The notes under the pieces are model-generated. The model saw only the letters and a list, made by a program, of their open reading frames with translations, had not been told where the DNA came from and did no database searches. A stretch of DNA of 14,208 nucleotides from Patescibacteria group bacterium (lineage in GTDB: Bacteria; Patescibacteriota; Minisyncoccia; UBA6257; HR35), in NCBI GenBank assembly GCA_030550735.1, contig JAUQOT010000013.1, positions 1 to 14,208 of the forward strand, given 5' to 3'. Positions 4,802 to 12,229 of the stretch are shown here, piece by piece. Positions within the stretch are counted from its first letter, which is position 1; every line of letters begins with the position of its first letter. The translations under genes and the position numbers were made by a program.

Positions 4802-7122
4802 TAAAAAATAAAAACTTTATTAATTTGATGGGTATTACTAATTTTTTTAGGAGCATTTATTCTTTTAACCACAGGAATTTCTTTTAGAGCGATCTTTTTG
4901 ATTTCGTTATCTTTTAAAATAATTTCTTTTTCTCCTCCTAAAACTTTAGCAAAAATGAGATTTCCATATTTATTTGGTTCGAAAACAAAAACACCTTTAC
5001 CTCCTCTGTTTTGAATTTTTACTTCTTCTAGCGAAAAAAGTTTTAAATAACCTTTATCAAAAACAAGAACTAACATTTTACTTGTTTTTTCTTCTAAATA
5101 AATAAGCTTTCCTTTAATTATTCTAACTCCCTGAGCTTGCTTTTTTTGGACTGGTAAATTATCTTTAAAAACTAAAATATTACCTTCAGCTGATAAAGCA
5201 ACCAAAATTTCTCCACCTTTAATATTTAAAATTTTAATAACTTCATCATCTTTATTTAATTTAATTCCTAAAGTTCCTGTTTTTCTTGTATTTATAACCT
5301 CTGAAATTTCGATCTTTTTCGCTAGACCGTTTTTGGTAGCAATAAGAAGATATTTATTTTTTGCTGGAACGAAATCAACTATTGAATCTTCGTTTTCGAG
5401 GGTTATATAAGATTCAAGATATTTCGGGTTTTTATATAAAAGATATACTGGTAGTGAATAAATCTTACCTTTTTTAGAAACAAGAAGAAGATTATCTTTG
5501 GTAGAAACTAAAAATACCTTTTGGGGAAAATTTTTGTTTTTGAAAACTTTTTCTAAATCAAGTTTATTAGATTCAAAAACGAAAACCTGATTTTTTTCTC
5601 CTATTAGTAAAACGATATTTTTTTCTTCTATTTCTTCTTTTGTTTCTAAAGTGAGTTCAGTTTCAACAATTTTTGTTATTCTTGGTGAAGGATATTTTTC
5701 TATTATTTCATCGGCTTCTTTAATAATAATTTCATCAATCTTTTTAGGCGATTTTAAGATTTCTTCAAGTTCTTTAATCAAACTTTTTCTTTCTTTTAGT
5801 TCCTCTAAAATTTTATGTCTCTCCATTTGAGTTAAAGTTCTTAAGGGCATTTCTAAAATTGCATCAGCTTGTTTTTGAGATAAATCAAAAACTTTCATAA
5901 GTTTTTCCAAGGCTTCTTGTTTATCTTTTGACTTCTTAATAATATTAATAACTCTATCCAAATTTTCAAGGGCTTTATCAAAACCTTCCAAAAGGTGGAC
6001 TCTTTCTTTATTTTTTTCTAAATCAAACTTTGTTCTTCTTTTTATAACTTCTCTTCGATGATCAATCCAATAAAGAAGAAGTTCTCTAAGATTAAAAATT
6101 CTTGGTTGAATACCATTTTCGAGAGCAACAAAGTTAAAATAGTAGGTTTTTTGAAGCGAGGTTAGACGATAAATTTCATTTTTAATCTTTTCGAGATCAG
6201 CTTCCGGCTTAACTTCAATAACAATCCTAATTCCTTCGCGATTTGATTCATCTCTAACATCCTTTATTTCCTCTAAAACTTTATCTAATGCTAAAGTAGC
6301 AATTTCTTTAACTAGCTCTGCTTTATTAACTTGCCAAGGAATAGATTTAATAACCAAATATTCTTTGCCTCTTTTTGTTTCTTCGGTTTCGATTTCTCCT
6401 CTAATAATAATTCCTCCCCTACCTTCATCATAAGCCTTTATTAACCTTTTACCACCATAAACAACACCTCCAGTTGGAAAATCTGGTCCCTTTATAATTT
6501 TTAAAAGTTCTTTTGTTGTTAAATTTTTATTAAGAATTAAAGCTTTCACTCCTTGCATTACTTCGTTTAAATTGTGTGGCGGAATATTAGTTGCCATTCC
6601 TACAGCGATACCTAAAGAACCATTAATAACAAGATTGGGAATTTTAGCTGGAAGAACAATTGGTTCTTCTTTTGTATTATCATAGTTAGGACGAAAATCA
6701 ACTGTGTCTTTATCAATATCAACAAGCATTTCTTCAGCAAATTTTGAAAGTTTTGCTTCTGTATATCTATAAGCAGCTGGGGGATCACCATCAATTGAAC
6801 CAAAATTTCCTTGACCATAAATTAGAGGGTATCTTAAAGAAAAATCTTGAGCCATTCGGGCTAAAGCATCATAAACAGCTTGATCTCCGTGAGGATGATA
6901 GCGAGCAATCGTATTTCCAACAATATTAGCGCACTTAGTAAATTTTTCTCGAAACCACAATCCAAGTTCTTTCATAGTATATAATATCCTCCGCTGAACA
7001 GGTTTTAGACCATCACGAACATCAGGCAAGGCTCGAGAAACAATAACACTCATCGCATAATCAAGATAAGCTCTTTTAAGTTCTTCAGTTATTTCTTGAG
7101 CAACTATTCTTATGTTTTTCAT
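4801..7122 (-). CDS. gyrA: DNA gyrase subunit A
   Basis: A 773-residue type IIA topoisomerase A subunit, shorter than the roughly 800-880 common in GyrA. It cuts and rejoins DNA, with GyrB supplying ATP hydrolysis. The catalytic tyrosine is Y120 in PPAAYRYTEAKLS, preceded by YHPHGDQAVYD and by IYGQGNFGSIDGD. The tower and long coiled-coil arms span about 340-470. The C-terminal beta-pinwheel starts near 500, with five or six blades. A consensus GyrA box (QNRGGKG, 704-710) supports GyrA over ParC, but it lies in a late blade, and the first blade has no recognisable box. The position equivalent to E. coli Ser83 is Gln81; Asp87 is kept as Asp85. It starts one base after the 65-aa gene (TAA-A-ATG), with AGGT upstream as a possible ribosome-binding site, and overlaps the methyltransferase. 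Confidence 0.97.
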   Translation of the reverse strand: MKNIRIVAQEITEELKRAYLDYAMSVIVSRALPDVRDGLKPVQRRILYTMKELGLWFREKFTKCANIVGNTIARYHPHGDQAVYDALARMAQDFSLRYPLIYGQGNFGSIDGDPPAAYRYTEAKLSKFAEEMLVDIDKDTVDFRPNYDNTKEEPIVLPAKIPNLVINGSLGIAVGMATNIPPHNLNEVMQGVKALILNKNLTTKELLKIIKGPDFPTGGVVYGGKRLIKAYDEGRGGIIIRGEIETEETKRGKEYLVIKSIPWQVNKAELVKEIATLALDKVLEEIKDVRDESNREGIRIVIEVKPEADLEKIKNEIYRLTSLQKTYYFNFVALENGIQPRIFNLRELLLYWIDHRREVIKRRTKFDLEKNKERVHLLEGFDKALENLDRVINIIKKSKDKQEALEKLMKVFDLSQKQADAILEMPLRTLTQMERHKILEELKERKSLIKELEEILKSPKKIDEIIIKEADEIIEKYPSPRITKIVETELTLETKEEIEEKNIVLLIGEKNQVFVFESNKLDLEKVFKNKNFPQKVFLVSTKDNLLLVSKKGKIYSLPVYLLYKNPKYLESYITLENEDSIVDFVPAKNKYLLIATKNGLAKKIEISEVINTRKTGTLGIKLNKDDEVIKILNIKGGEILVALSAEGNILVFKDNLPVQKKQAQGVRIIKGKLIYLEEKTSKMLVLVFDKGYLKLFSLEEVKIQNRGGKGVFVFEPNKYGNLIFAKVLGGEKEIILKDNEIKKIALKEIPVVKRINAPKKISNTHQINKVFIF

Positions 7123-7123
7123 T

Positions 7124-7321
7124 TTATCTACCTAGAAAATTAGCTAAAGAATTAAAAATAAAACCTAGTCCCAACTGAAAATTTTTGAAAATAAAAGCTG
7201 TTGTCTCAACAATTGGTGGAATTCCACCTTCAAAACCATAAATAATTTTGCCTCCACTTAGCCACCAAAAAAAGATAAGAAAAGTCATTAAAGTTAATGT
7301 ATATAAAACTGGTTTATTCAT
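7124..7321 (-). CDS. Small hypothetical membrane protein
   Basis: A 65-residue protein. Residues 4-22 form a strong membrane helix (VLYTLTLMTFLIFFWWLS). A polar stretch with GFEGGIPP follows, then a second amphipathic or hydrophobic segment at about 41-62 (FIFKNFQLGLGFIFNSLANF). I do not recognise a family. It is supported as a real gene by its position: its ATG lies inside the last codons of the upstream gene (8-nt overlap), and its stop is one base before the gyrA ATG, so it fills the gap in a coupled operon exactly. It could be a membrane peptide or a degraded member of the small secreted-protein family nearby; neither is shown. Confidence 0.65.
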   Translation of the reverse strand: MNKPVLYTLTLMTFLIFFWWLSGGKIIYGFEGGIPPIVETTAFIFKNFQLGLGFIFNSLANFLGR

Positions 7322-7796
7322 TGAGAATATAAATTTTGTTATTCGACCTTTTTAAATTTATTTTAAATTTTTTACCTTTTACTTTCTCAAAACCGCTTAG
7401 ATTTATTTCTTTAAATAAAAAAATGTTTTTTGCTCCTATCTTTTTAAAAAAATCAAGTTTTATTTCATTGCCAACAAAAATTAAACCATCTAAGTCATCG
7501 GTATAATCCTTTAACCTTTTTAGAATTTCGTCACTAAATTTTTCTCCTAATAAAATTTTGCCTTCCTCACTTTCAAAATAATAAACTAAATTTTCTTTTT
7601 CTAAAAAAGAATAAAAAAAGACAGAACCTATATTATATTCTCCCGGTAAAGAGAAAATCCTATCAAAATTAAAATCACTGTTAAATTTAGTTAAAATTAA
7701 AGCAGCACCATTTTTTTCTTTTTTAACTTGAGGGTTAACAATAAAAAGCTGATTATCTAGTTCAAAAATTAAATCTTTTTCTCTTAAAATTTCCAT
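7314..7796 (-). CDS. Hypothetical protein, possibly a histidine-free relative of metallo-beta-lactamase-fold (UlaG-like) proteins
   Basis: The start at 7796 (MEILREKDL, 160 residues) is preferred. The open frame extends to 7874, but that would run into the start of the divergent S1 gene and adds an unlike N-terminus. An ATG at 7814 is also possible. The predicted pattern is alternating strands and helices. The segment SLPGEYNIGSVFF (49-61) recalls the PGEYEIKGV strand of small UlaG/Lactamase_B_3-type proteins, and the later YYFESEEGKILLG and DGLIFVG segments suit the same fold. If this is right, every metal ligand is gone, because the 160 residues contain no histidine. It would then be a non-catalytic derivative. 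The homology is tentative. It heads the minus-strand cluster from the divergent promoter. Confidence 0.7.
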   Translation of the reverse strand: MEILREKDLIFELDNQLFIVNPQVKKEKNGAALILTKFNSDFNFDRIFSLPGEYNIGSVFFYSFLEKENLVYYFESEEGKILLGEKFSDEILKRLKDYTDDLDGLIFVGNEIKLDFFKKIGAKNIFLFKEINLSGFEKVKGKKFKINLKRSNNKIYILNE

Positions 7797-7829
7797 TATT
7801 TTAAATTTTATCATAAAATATAAATTAGA
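7797..7829. promoter_or_regulatory. 33-bp divergent promoter region, possibly giving leaderless mRNAs
   Basis: Only 33 bp separate the two divergent start codons (ATG at 7796 on minus, 7830 on plus). On the plus strand TATAAA at 7819-7824 lies 5 nt before the ATG, so transcription would begin at or next to the start codon. On the minus strand TATGAT (7815-7810) or the overlapping TAAAAT (7810-7805) is similarly close to the 7796 ATG. Neither start has a GGAGG-like ribosome-binding site. This suggests very short or absent leaders for both operons, inferred from sequence only. Confidence 0.55.
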
Positions 7830-8900
7830 ATGACACAGGAGATTACAATAAAAAACCAAAATAAGAAAGGACAAGATTTAAAGTTAAAAGTAAAAAATTT
7901 AAATTTGGGAGCAATTTTAGAAGGAACGGTTATTAGTAAGAAAAAGGGAGAAATTTTTGTTGATTTAAGTCCTTTTGGTACAGGAAGACTTTATGGAATT
8001 TTTTATCTTCAATCCAAAGAAGTTGCTCAGAAAGTAAAGGTTGGAGATAGAGTTGGGGTTCAAATTATTAATTTTGATGATGGTTATGGTAATTTAGAAA
8101 TAATTCTTAAGGATGCTGTTCAAATTGACCGCTGGCAAAAAATTTTAGAATATCAACAAAATAAAACCATTTTAGAACTTGAAATAAAGGATGCTAATAG
8201 AGGCGGTTGGATTGTTGAAGTAGAGGGTATTCAAGGATTTATTCCTGTTTCCCAGCTTTCGCCTGAATATTATCCGCGGGTTAATAATAATAAAGAAGCT
8301 ATTTTGGAACATCTCAAAAAATTTGTTGGTCAAAAAATAAAATGTAGAGTTTGGATAGTTGAACCAACAAAAAATAAACTCGTTCTTTCAGAAAAATTAG
8401 CTAAAGAGGAAACATACCAAAAGATTTTGTCTCAGTTTAGAATAGGAGAAATTATAGAAGTAACCGTTGTAGGAACAAGTAATTTTGGGGTTTTTGTAAG
8501 ATTTTGGGAAGAACCACCGATTGATGGTTTGATTCATATATCAGAGATTCCGGAAGAATTAGCTTCTGATTTAGCTTTAAATTTTCCTAAAGGTAAAAAA
8601 TTAAAGGCAAAAATAATTCAAATAAAACAAGATCGAGTTAATTTTTCTCTTAAGGATTTAAAGCCTGATCCGTGGATTGTTATTGAAGAACGTCTTACCG
8701 TAGGAAGCAAAATAAAAGGAGTCTTAGAGGAAAAAAATAATATTTTTGGTATCGTTAGAATTAACCTTGATAACCTAGGAGAAATAAGGGGTTTTGTTTT
8801 TGAGAATTTAGAAAAATTAGATCAAAATCAAGAATACGAATTTGTAGTTGAAAGTTTAAACCTCAAAGAAAGAAATCTTATTCTAAAATTAATTGAATGA
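7830..8900 (+). CDS. rpsA: Ribosomal protein S1 / four-S1-domain RNA-binding protein
   Basis: A 356-residue cytoplasmic protein made of four consecutive S1 (OB-fold) domains at about 26-95, 110-187, 203-275 and 290-354. The third is the most typical: GEIIEVTVVGTSNFGVFV leads into DGLIHISEIPEE. The second includes GWIVEVEGIQGFIPVSQLSP. Full-length proteobacterial S1 has six domains; four is common in other phyla. Its expected role is binding single-stranded mRNA on the 30S subunit during initiation. The gene symbol is inferred from domain count and length; another S1-repeat protein cannot be excluded. It leads a two-gene plus-strand operon, and its stop overlaps the ftsH start as ATGA. It has no obvious ribosome-binding site. 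Confidence 0.88.
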   Translation: MTQEITIKNQNKKGQDLKLKVKNLNLGAILEGTVISKKKGEIFVDLSPFGTGRLYGIFYLQSKEVAQKVKVGDRVGVQIINFDDGYGNLEIILKDAVQIDRWQKILEYQQNKTILELEIKDANRGGWIVEVEGIQGFIPVSQLSPEYYPRVNNNKEAILEHLKKFVGQKIKCRVWIVEPTKNKLVLSEKLAKEETYQKILSQFRIGEIIEVTVVGTSNFGVFVRFWEEPPIDGLIHISEIPEELASDLALNFPKGKKLKAKIIQIKQDRVNFSLKDLKPDPWIVIEERLTVGSKIKGVLEEKNNIFGIVRINLDNLGEIRGFVFENLEKLDQNQEYEFVVESLNLKERNLILKLIE

Positions 8901-11900
8901 CAAACCAAAACATTCTCAAAATAATAGTTATTTTAGCTTCGCTAATAATCTTTTTTAATATTCTTTTTGTTGGTTATCAGAAGGTCCAAGAAAAAAGCGA
9001 AGTTCCTTTTTACTTCTTTCTTGAAAAAATTAAAAAAGGTGAGGTAAAGTCTATAACTTTCACTTCGCCAGTAAATTTAATTTTTGAAGTTAATGAGGGA
9101 AAAATTTTTAAAACAACAAAGGATCCTGATGCAAGTCTTTGGGAAATTTTTGAAAAAGAAAAAATAGAACCTAAAAATTACTTAAATATAAAAATTAACC
9201 AAAAATCGGAATCAGAAATAAAACAAGTTATTTTAGCTATTCTTCTTAATCTCGTACCTTTAATTATTATTGGTTGGTTTTTCTGGCAATTTTTAAAACA
9301 AACACAAAAAGGAGCAACTCAAATCTTTACTTTTGGTAAATCCGGAATCAAAGTTTATAACCCTAATGATCCTAATCGGGTAACTTTTAAAGATGTTGCT
9401 GGTTTGGAAGAGGCAAAACAAGAACTTATGGAAGTTGTTGAATTTTTGAAAAATCCAGATAAATTTTTCAAAATCGGTGCGAAGATTCCTAAAGGGGTTT
9501 TACTTGTTGGCCCACCAGGCTCAGGAAAAACACTTCTTGCTCGAGCAACTGCTGCTGAAGCAGGTGTTCCATTTTTTTATATTTCGGGTTCAGAGTTTGT
9601 TGAAATGTTTGTCGGAGTGGGTGCTTCAATTAAAGGAGATGAACCTGTTTTAATTAAAGAGAATAATGAAATTAAACTCTTGCCTATAAAAGAAGTTGCT
9701 GATAGGTACTATGAAGAAAACGAAGAAGGGCTAAAAAATGTAGAAAATTTATTTACTTTAGGAATTGAAAGAAAAAATTCAACTATTTACGGTTTTCGAA
9801 ATGGCGAGAAGTTTCAAATTGAGAAAGCAAAATGGGTAAAAGTTAACTCAATTTATCGGCATAAAGTTAAAGAAATTTATGAAATTTATTATCGTGGTGG
9901 AAAAATTGAGACAACGGGAGATCATAGTATTTTTGTTAGAGAAAAAAATTATATCCAACCTAAAAAAGTTTCTGAATTAAAACCAGGAGATATTTTAGTG
10001 AATTTACCTTTTAAAGTAAGGGGGCCATTTATTGAAAAAACCACACATAGAATCAAAGCTTTTGAATCTTTTAAAGAACGGCCAATTGAACTAAAAATTT
10101 GGGAAGATGATAAAAGATTGATCTCGATTTTAGAATTTATTAAAGCTTCAAGAGATCTTGTGACCCAAAAAGTTTTAGCTAAAATTTTTGGTTTTTCTCA
10201 AGATTCAATTTCTAAATGGCAAAGAGGCATACAGTTACCTACACCCCCTTCCTTAAAAGTCAACAAATCTAAAACTAAAATTCCTCAAAAAATAACTCTT
10301 GTTCCAGAGTTTATGAGACTTTTAGGTTATTATACGGCCGGAGGTAGAGTAACAAAATATTTCACTCAATTTGTTTTTGGGATTCACGAAAAAAATTTAC
10401 ATCAAGATGTTATTAGTCTTATGAAAAAATTCTTTAATTTAGATCCTCATCTTAGTCAAACAAAAGATAACACTTTAAGAATAACATACCCTTCAAAGGT
10501 TTTAGCTGAATTTTTTGAGAAAAATTGTGGCAATGGAAGTAAAAACAAACACCTCCCCCATTTTATTTGGGAGCTTAATTTTGATTATGTTTATGAATAT
10601 ATAAAAGGACTTTATCTGGGTGATGGTTATATGACAAAGGAAGGTAAATTAGTTATTGCTTCTTCAAGTAAAAATTTAATTTCAGAAATTGCTTGGCTTT
10701 TAGCTCTTCATGGAATTCAAGTTGGTCTTAGAAAGACTAAAAACAAGGGTGGAAGAATTATTAAAAACAAACCTTTACCACCTGGAGAATATTGGTTGCT
10801 TATTATTGGTAAAACAAGTAATTTCTGGCTTTCAAATAATAAAAAATTAACTAAAGAAATTAAAAAACCTGTTGTTTTAAGGATTGTAAAAAAACCTTAC
10901 AACGGCTATGTTTACGATTTTTGTGGTTGTGAAAATGAAGCTTTTTTTGCTGGTTTGAAACCAATTTTAGTTCATAATAGTCGAGTACGTGACGCTTTTG
11001 CTGTTGCTAAAAGAAATCAACCTTCAATTTTATTCATTGATGAATTGGACAGTATTGGAAAAATAAGAGGTGTAGGAATAACAGGAGGACATGAAGAAAG
11101 AGAACAAACTTTAAATCAAATTTTAGTAGAAATGGATGGTTTTGAAAAAGGAACAAAAGTTGTTGTTTTGGCAGCAACTAACCGTCCTGATGTTTTAGAT
11201 CCAGCCCTTCTTCGTCCAGGTAGATTTGACAGAAAAATTGTTTTAGAGCTTCCTGATATTAAAGCAAGGGAAGAAATTTTGAAAATTCATTTAAGGGATA
11301 AAAAAATTGGTAAGGTTAATTTAAGGCAAATCGCTGAAAGAACGCCTGGTTTTTCTGGTGCTGATTTAGCTAATTTATGTAATGAAGCAGCAATTTTAGC
11401 AGCAAGAAGAAATAAAGAGTTTATTACCCAAAAAGAACTATTAGATTCAATTGAAAAAGTTTTATTAGGACCTGAAAGAAAAACTAAAGCTTATAGTAAA
11501 AAAGAAAAAGAAATAGCTGCTTATCATGAAGCTGGCCATGCTTTAGTTGCTCATTATTTAAAATATTCAAATCCGGTTCAGAAAATTTCAATTATTGCTC
11601 GGGGAAGGGCTGGTGGTTATACTCTAAAGCTTCCAACTGAAGAGAGGAGTTTTTATTTTAAAAAAGAATTTTTAGATGAATTAGCTTCAATGCTTGGTGG
11701 TTATGCTGCAGAAAAATTAATTTTTAACGATATTACAACTGGAGCAAGTAATGATTTGGAAATTGCTACTCAATTAGCTAAAGAACTAGTAATTAGATTT
11801 GGAATGTCAGAAAAATTAGGACCGGTGTCATTAATAAGAAAGTTTTCAATTCCTTTTGGGAGTGAAATTTATGAGAGAGAATACTCAGAAAAAACAGCTG

Positions 11901-12082
11901 AGATTATCGATGAAGAAGTTAGAAATTTAATAAATGACGCTTTAAGAAGAGCAACTAAAGTTTTAGAAATCAAAAGAGACAAATTAGAAAAAATAGCAAA
12001 AATCTTAATTAAAAAAGAGGTGATTGAACAAAAACAATTTGAAAAATTAGTTGATGAACCCAAAGGAAGTTTAGAGGTGTAA
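8897..12082 (+). CDS. ftsH: FtsH membrane AAA+ zinc protease precursor, interrupted by an intein
   Basis: A 1061-residue precursor. Removing the intein (residues 244-694) leaves 610 residues, the normal FtsH length. FtsH forms membrane hexamers that unfold and degrade misfolded or regulatory proteins. Helices at about 7-27 and 109-131 flank an external domain. Then come Walker A GPPGSGKT (205-212), pore loop EMFVGVGA just before the intein, SRVRD just after it, Walker B LFIDELD (D715, E716), and the second region of homology ATNRPDVLD...RPGRFDR with arginine fingers R776 and R779. The zinc site is HEAGH (877-881) with third ligand D953 in ASNDLE. All catalytic residues are kept, so the spliced product should be active; without splicing the ATPase would be split at its pore. 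It overlaps the S1 gene by 4 nt. Confidence 0.97.
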   Translation: MTNQNILKIIVILASLIIFFNILFVGYQKVQEKSEVPFYFFLEKIKKGEVKSITFTSPVNLIFEVNEGKIFKTTKDPDASLWEIFEKEKIEPKNYLNIKINQKSESEIKQVILAILLNLVPLIIIGWFFWQFLKQTQKGATQIFTFGKSGIKVYNPNDPNRVTFKDVAGLEEAKQELMEVVEFLKNPDKFFKIGAKIPKGVLLVGPPGSGKTLLARATAAEAGVPFFYISGSEFVEMFVGVGASIKGDEPVLIKENNEIKLLPIKEVADRYYEENEEGLKNVENLFTLGIERKNSTIYGFRNGEKFQIEKAKWVKVNSIYRHKVKEIYEIYYRGGKIETTGDHSIFVREKNYIQPKKVSELKPGDILVNLPFKVRGPFIEKTTHRIKAFESFKERPIELKIWEDDKRLISILEFIKASRDLVTQKVLAKIFGFSQDSISKWQRGIQLPTPPSLKVNKSKTKIPQKITLVPEFMRLLGYYTAGGRVTKYFTQFVFGIHEKNLHQDVISLMKKFFNLDPHLSQTKDNTLRITYPSKVLAEFFEKNCGNGSKNKHLPHFIWELNFDYVYEYIKGLYLGDGYMTKEGKLVIASSSKNLISEIAWLLALHGIQVGLRKTKNKGGRIIKNKPLPPGEYWLLIIGKTSNFWLSNNKKLTKEIKKPVVLRIVKKPYNGYVYDFCGCENEAFFAGLKPILVHNSRVRDAFAVAKRNQPSILFIDELDSIGKIRGVGITGGHEEREQTLNQILVEMDGFEKGTKVVVLAATNRPDVLDPALLRPGRFDRKIVLELPDIKAREEILKIHLRDKKIGKVNLRQIAERTPGFSGADLANLCNEAAILAARRNKEFITQKELLDSIEKVLLGPERKTKAYSKKEKEIAAYHEAGHALVAHYLKYSNPVQKISIIARGRAGGYTLKLPTEERSFYFKKEFLDELASMLGGYAAEKLIFNDITTGASNDLEIATQLAKELVIRFGMSEKLGPVSLIRKFSIPFGSEIYEREYSEKTAEIIDEEVRNLINDALRRATKVLEIKRDKLEKIAKILIKKEVIEQKQFEKLVDEPKGSLEV
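9626..10978 (+). mobile_element. Intein in FtsH (451 aa) with degenerate LAGLIDADG endonuclease domain
   Basis: An in-frame insertion between GVGA and SRVRD of FtsH. The first residue is Ser244 (SIKGDEPVLI, block A). Block B has the expected T-x-x-H (T340, H343). Block F is VYDFCGCENEAFFAG. The C-terminal splice motif is ILVHN (H693, N694), and the +1 residue is Ser. These residues support splicing through a Ser nucleophile at both junctions. The central part holds two LAGLIDADG-like helices: LLGYYTAGG (475-483), where the usual acid is replaced by Gly482, and IKGLYLGDGYM (D576 kept). Between block B and the first helix is a helix-turn-helix-like segment (about 422-444). Base composition matches the exteins, so it is not obviously recent. 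Confidence 0.95.
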
Positions 12083-12109
12083 AATTAAGGAACACAAACA
12101 CAGGTTTAA

Positions 12110-12133
12110 TAATTAACGGCAAACCGCTAATTA
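12110..12133. terminator. Hairpin downstream of ftsH
   Basis: The inverted repeat TAATTAACGG - CAAA - CCGCTAATTA has nine of ten pairs (one A/C mismatch) and a 4-nt loop. It lies 27 nt after the ftsH stop. It has no U-run directly after the stem on the plus strand, so it may protect the 3' end or be a weak terminator. The right arm can instead pair perfectly over 9 bp with TAATTAGCG at 12174-12182. Confidence 0.4.
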
Positions 12134-12174
12134 ATCTAAATCTAAACAATAAACACCATTTATTTGTCTTTTAT

Positions 12175-12229
12175 AATTAGCGATAGTTTTTATAAAAGAA
12201 ATTTATTTATAAAAACAAGATGGCTAATT
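12175..12229. terminator. Long AT-rich interrupted hairpin, possible bidirectional terminator
   Basis: The inner stem is a perfect 11-bp inverted repeat, GTTTTTATAAA (12186-12196) with TTTATAAAAAC (12206-12216), around a 9-nt loop. An outer 7-bp stem, AATTAGC with GCTAATT, closes it after an uneven internal loop. The position between convergent genes fits a bidirectional terminator. The stem is almost GC-free, unlike classical intrinsic terminators. Confidence 0.45.

Noticed and set aside
6744..6929. Plus-strand open frame inside gyrA, and similar frames at 72-296, 11869-12063 and 13385-13672
   Set aside because: They lie opposite well-supported genes (gyrA, tRNAs, ftsH, S74 gene) and lack recognisable protein features.
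4801..7122. Topoisomerase IV subunit ParC
   Set aside because: A consensus GyrA box (QNRGGKG) and overall GyrA-like N-terminus favour GyrA, though the missing blade 1 box keeps some doubt.
7797..7874. Longer start (7874) for the 160-aa protein
   Set aside because: It would overlap the divergent S1 gene by 45 nt, and the extra residues have no resemblance to the rest; 7796 or 7814 fits the promoter region better.
188..8900. Recoded UGA (code 25, Gracilibacteria/SR1)
   Set aside because: TGA ends several genes in ATGA overlaps, and no conserved Gly position is read from TGA in gyrA or ftsH.
9626..10978. FtsH insertion as a group I/II intron or an IS element
   Set aside because: It is one uninterrupted frame with intein splicing blocks and ends exactly at His-Asn/Ser; no inverted repeats or intron structure are needed.
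12110..12229. Integron attC site
   Set aside because: The stems are palindromic, but I see no paired RYYYAAC and GTTRRRY core sites and no integrase nearby.
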